Shown here: positions 63,038 to 64,000 of the stretch, in pieces
How positions within the stretch are numbered: position 1 is the first letter of the stretch
How the letters are laid out: the number at the start of each line of letters is the position of its first letter
From: Halobacillus litoralis
Lineage (GTDB): Bacteria; Bacillota; Bacilli; Bacillales; Halobacillaceae
DNA length: 64,000 nt
Reading direction: 5' to 3'
NCBI RefSeq assembly: GCF_009856445.1
Contig: NZ_WMFA01000002.1
Span: 930,001 to 994,000, forward strand
Notes under the pieces: generated by a model
What the model was told of the DNA's origin: nothing
Database searches by the model: none
The model's input: the letters and a program-made list of their open reading frames with translations, nothing else
Made by a program: the position numbers and the translations under genes

Positions 63038-63138
63038 CTATCTATCTTAATATGCAAAAAAAGAAAAAGGAACCTCGTTTACCAAACAAAATCACCTGCA
63101 GCTCCCTCCATCCCACCTTTAACTAATGCTGCCTTTAG

Positions 63139-63289
63139 TTGAAGACTCAGTTTCGAGATGTTCGTGGGATTCTAGGAGCTCCGGGAAAAGGTTCGCTTTC
63201 CATGAGGCGGGCGGTGAGCCTCCCGCGGAAAGTGAGTTATTCCCTGCAGCCCCATCCACTCAAAAAACATCTCGAAACTGAGTCTTCAA
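63139..63289. repeat. short MITE-like repeat with perfect 20-bp inverted termini
   Basis: The 151-bp element has TTGAAGACTCAGTTTCGAGA at 63139-63158 and its exact reverse complement at 63270-63289. The interior has GGTTCGCTTTCC, GCGGTGAGCCTCC, GCGGAAAG and CTGCAGCCCCATCCACT, that is, a shortened module A. Its right flank (GAAACCTGCCA) is the reverse complement of the left flank of the 38.7 kb copy and its left flank matches that copy's right flank. It is therefore an inverted, internally deleted derivative. Confidence 0.9.
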
Positions 63290-63338
63290 GAAACCTGCCA
63301 TTATCTTTAATAAAATACAGGGTAGCGGTAACAAAAAA

Positions 63339-63361
63339 AGCTACCCTTGGTTCGGGTAGCT
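63339..63361 (-). terminator. terminator after the ECF S component
   Basis: AGCTACCC-TTGGTTC-GGGTAGCT followed on the minus strand by TTTTTTTGTTACC. It overlaps the stop codon. Confidence 0.87.
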
Positions 63362-63875
63362 AAGATACTTTTGATATGGCGTTTCTTTTTTCGTAGCGTT
63401 GGAAAAGTGTTCCGAGTATTGGAGAAAGAGCCAATATGAACACAGTATTAGATACTGCATGATTGAAATCCATCGGGAGGCCGGCTAAATAATAGGCCCA
63501 AAAGGGTTGTCCCGCTGCCCGCATGGTCAATGATAGAATGACACCGAACATAAGCCCACTGATAAATCCATAGATTGAAAGACCCCAGGATGGCATGTTC
63601 GACCAATACTTCCCTAATAGACCAGCAACGATTCCTATGATTGACCAGGCGATTACCTGCCAGATTGTCCATATGCCCATGCCCAGCAGCACATTCGATA
63701 CAAAAGTCGTGAGCAGAGCAATGAGAATGCCGGCACTAGGTCCAAGCCAGAAACCAGCAATAATGATGATCGCAGTCACCGGCTGGATGTTCGGTAGATG
63801 AGCTAATGCCATTCTTCCTGCTACGGCTAAAGATGCGAGCATGGCAATCAGTGTAAGCTTATATGTGTTCATCAT
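63360..63875 (-). CDS. ECF transporter S component, probably for a cobamide
   Basis: The 171-residue membrane protein has about five to six helices. The segment GFWLGPSAGILIALLTTFVSN and the GMGIWTIWQVIAW motif resemble the substrate-binding subunits of the CbrT/ECF type. It needs shared EcfA/EcfT ATPase subunits encoded elsewhere. The substrate is inferred from the preceding DUF4430 gene, 3 bp upstream, a domain found in cobalamin-binding surface proteins. Riboflavin (RibU/YpaA) is an alternative because ypaA lies near fer in B. subtilis. Confidence 0.75.
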   Translation of the reverse strand: MMNTYKLTLIAMLASLAVAGRMALAHLPNIQPVTAIIIIAGFWLGPSAGILIALLTTFVSNVLLGMGIWTIWQVIAWSIIGIVAGLLGKYWSNMPSWGLSIYGFISGLMFGVILSLTMRAAGQPFWAYYLAGLPMDFNHAVSNTVFILALSPILGTLFQRYEKRNAISKVS

Positions 63876-63878
63876 TCA

Positions 63879-64000
63879 TCATTCCCAAGATTGATAGTCA
63901 AAAACGATTTCGTCTCCATCCTCTACTTCGTACTCATTGGCTCCAACCATTGCTTCGTCTCCATTTATGGTGTACATCCAAGCCATTTTTTCCTCTTGGT
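63879..64000 (-). CDS. DUF4430 domain protein (C-terminal 40 residues only)
   Basis: The 5' part lies outside the window. The visible end reads KMAWMYTINGDEAMVGANEY...DGDEIVFDYQSWE, which fits the C-terminus of DUF4430 (WxYxVNG, GAxxY, DGDxIxxxY), related to the transcobalamin/intrinsic factor fold. Such proteins are usually secreted or surface-anchored and linked to ECF uptake genes. Co-transcribed with the S component. Confidence 0.7.
   Translation of the reverse strand, partial: QEEKMAWMYTINGDEAMVGANEYEVEDGDEIVFDYQSWE

Overview
The window comes from a low-to-moderate GC, endospore-forming member of the Bacillaceae. Gene order follows the Bacillus subtilis dinG-pan-dap-qcr-aro-men-hbs-spoIVA-der-cmk-sleB-gud-recQ-fer-sigX segment almost gene for gene. 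Acidic, Ser/Glu-rich protein tails and linkers (QcrC, RsiX), an acidic ferredoxin and the family resemblance of many proteins suggest a moderately halophilic genus such as Halobacillus. That placement is an inference from recognition, not from a search. No tRNA, rRNA, CRISPR array, phage or complete insertion sequence was seen.

Layout. 1-9.8 kb: one leftward operon, mazG-like/dapB/mgsA/bshA/cca/birA/panBCD, followed by the 5' part of dinG (cut by the window edge). 9.8-10.4 kb: a repeat-filled gap. 10.4-13.5 kb: a YitT-type membrane protein (rightward), a YugP-like zinc peptidase, ypjB and ypjA. 13.5-15.8 kb: qcrABC, the menaquinol:cytochrome c reductase, with its own promoter and terminator. 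15.8-25.4 kb: ypiF, then the aromatic supraoperon aroC-aroB-aroH-hisC-tyrA-aroA with a 290-residue unknown protein, ypiA and ypiB. The trp genes normally inside this supraoperon are missing. 25.4-30.5 kb: cheR, ndk, heptaprenyl diphosphate synthase (hepS, hepT) with menG between them, TRAP (mtrB) and HU. 30.9-39 kb: spoIVA, yphF, yphE, spoVIF, gpsA, der and the sporulation membrane genes yphA/yphB/ypzH. 39-46.9 kb: fni, ribosomal S1-like protein, an acyltransferase, cmk, a PilZ protein, ypeB/sleB and prsW. 46.9-52.5 kb: asparaginase, bacillithiol-disulfide reductase ypdA, gudB, ddl and mecA-like ypbH. 52.5-64 kb: a MerR-type regulator with a cobalamin-binding domain, a phosphoesterase, a CBS/ACT protein, cotJABC, ypbE/ypbD, recQ, ypbB, ferredoxin, an XRE regulator, sigX/rsiX, and an ECF transporter S component with the end of a DUF4430 protein.

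Metabolic themes. The region makes pantothenate, lysine/diaminopimelate precursor, bacillithiol, aromatic precursors and the menaquinone side chain and methylation step, and it encodes the bc complex that uses menaquinol. Sporulation and germination genes are scattered through it, with recognisable sigma-E, sigma-K and possibly sigma-G promoters. SigX has an autoregulatory-type promoter.

Most notable. (1) A dispersed, non-coding, hairpin-rich repeat family with 20-bp inverted termini sits in at least six intergenic gaps. Two copies have perfect termini and one of those is internally deleted, which looks like a MITE-type element. (2) A B12-binding MerR regulator carries the W-x9-EH motif of light-sensing CarH/LitR proteins. 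(3) Familiar clusters have gaps: no bshB1, no folE, no trp operon although TRAP is kept. (4) QcrC carries a ~74-residue Gly/Ser/Glu-only tail. (5) A 290-residue unknown protein resembles a decayed amidohydrolase.
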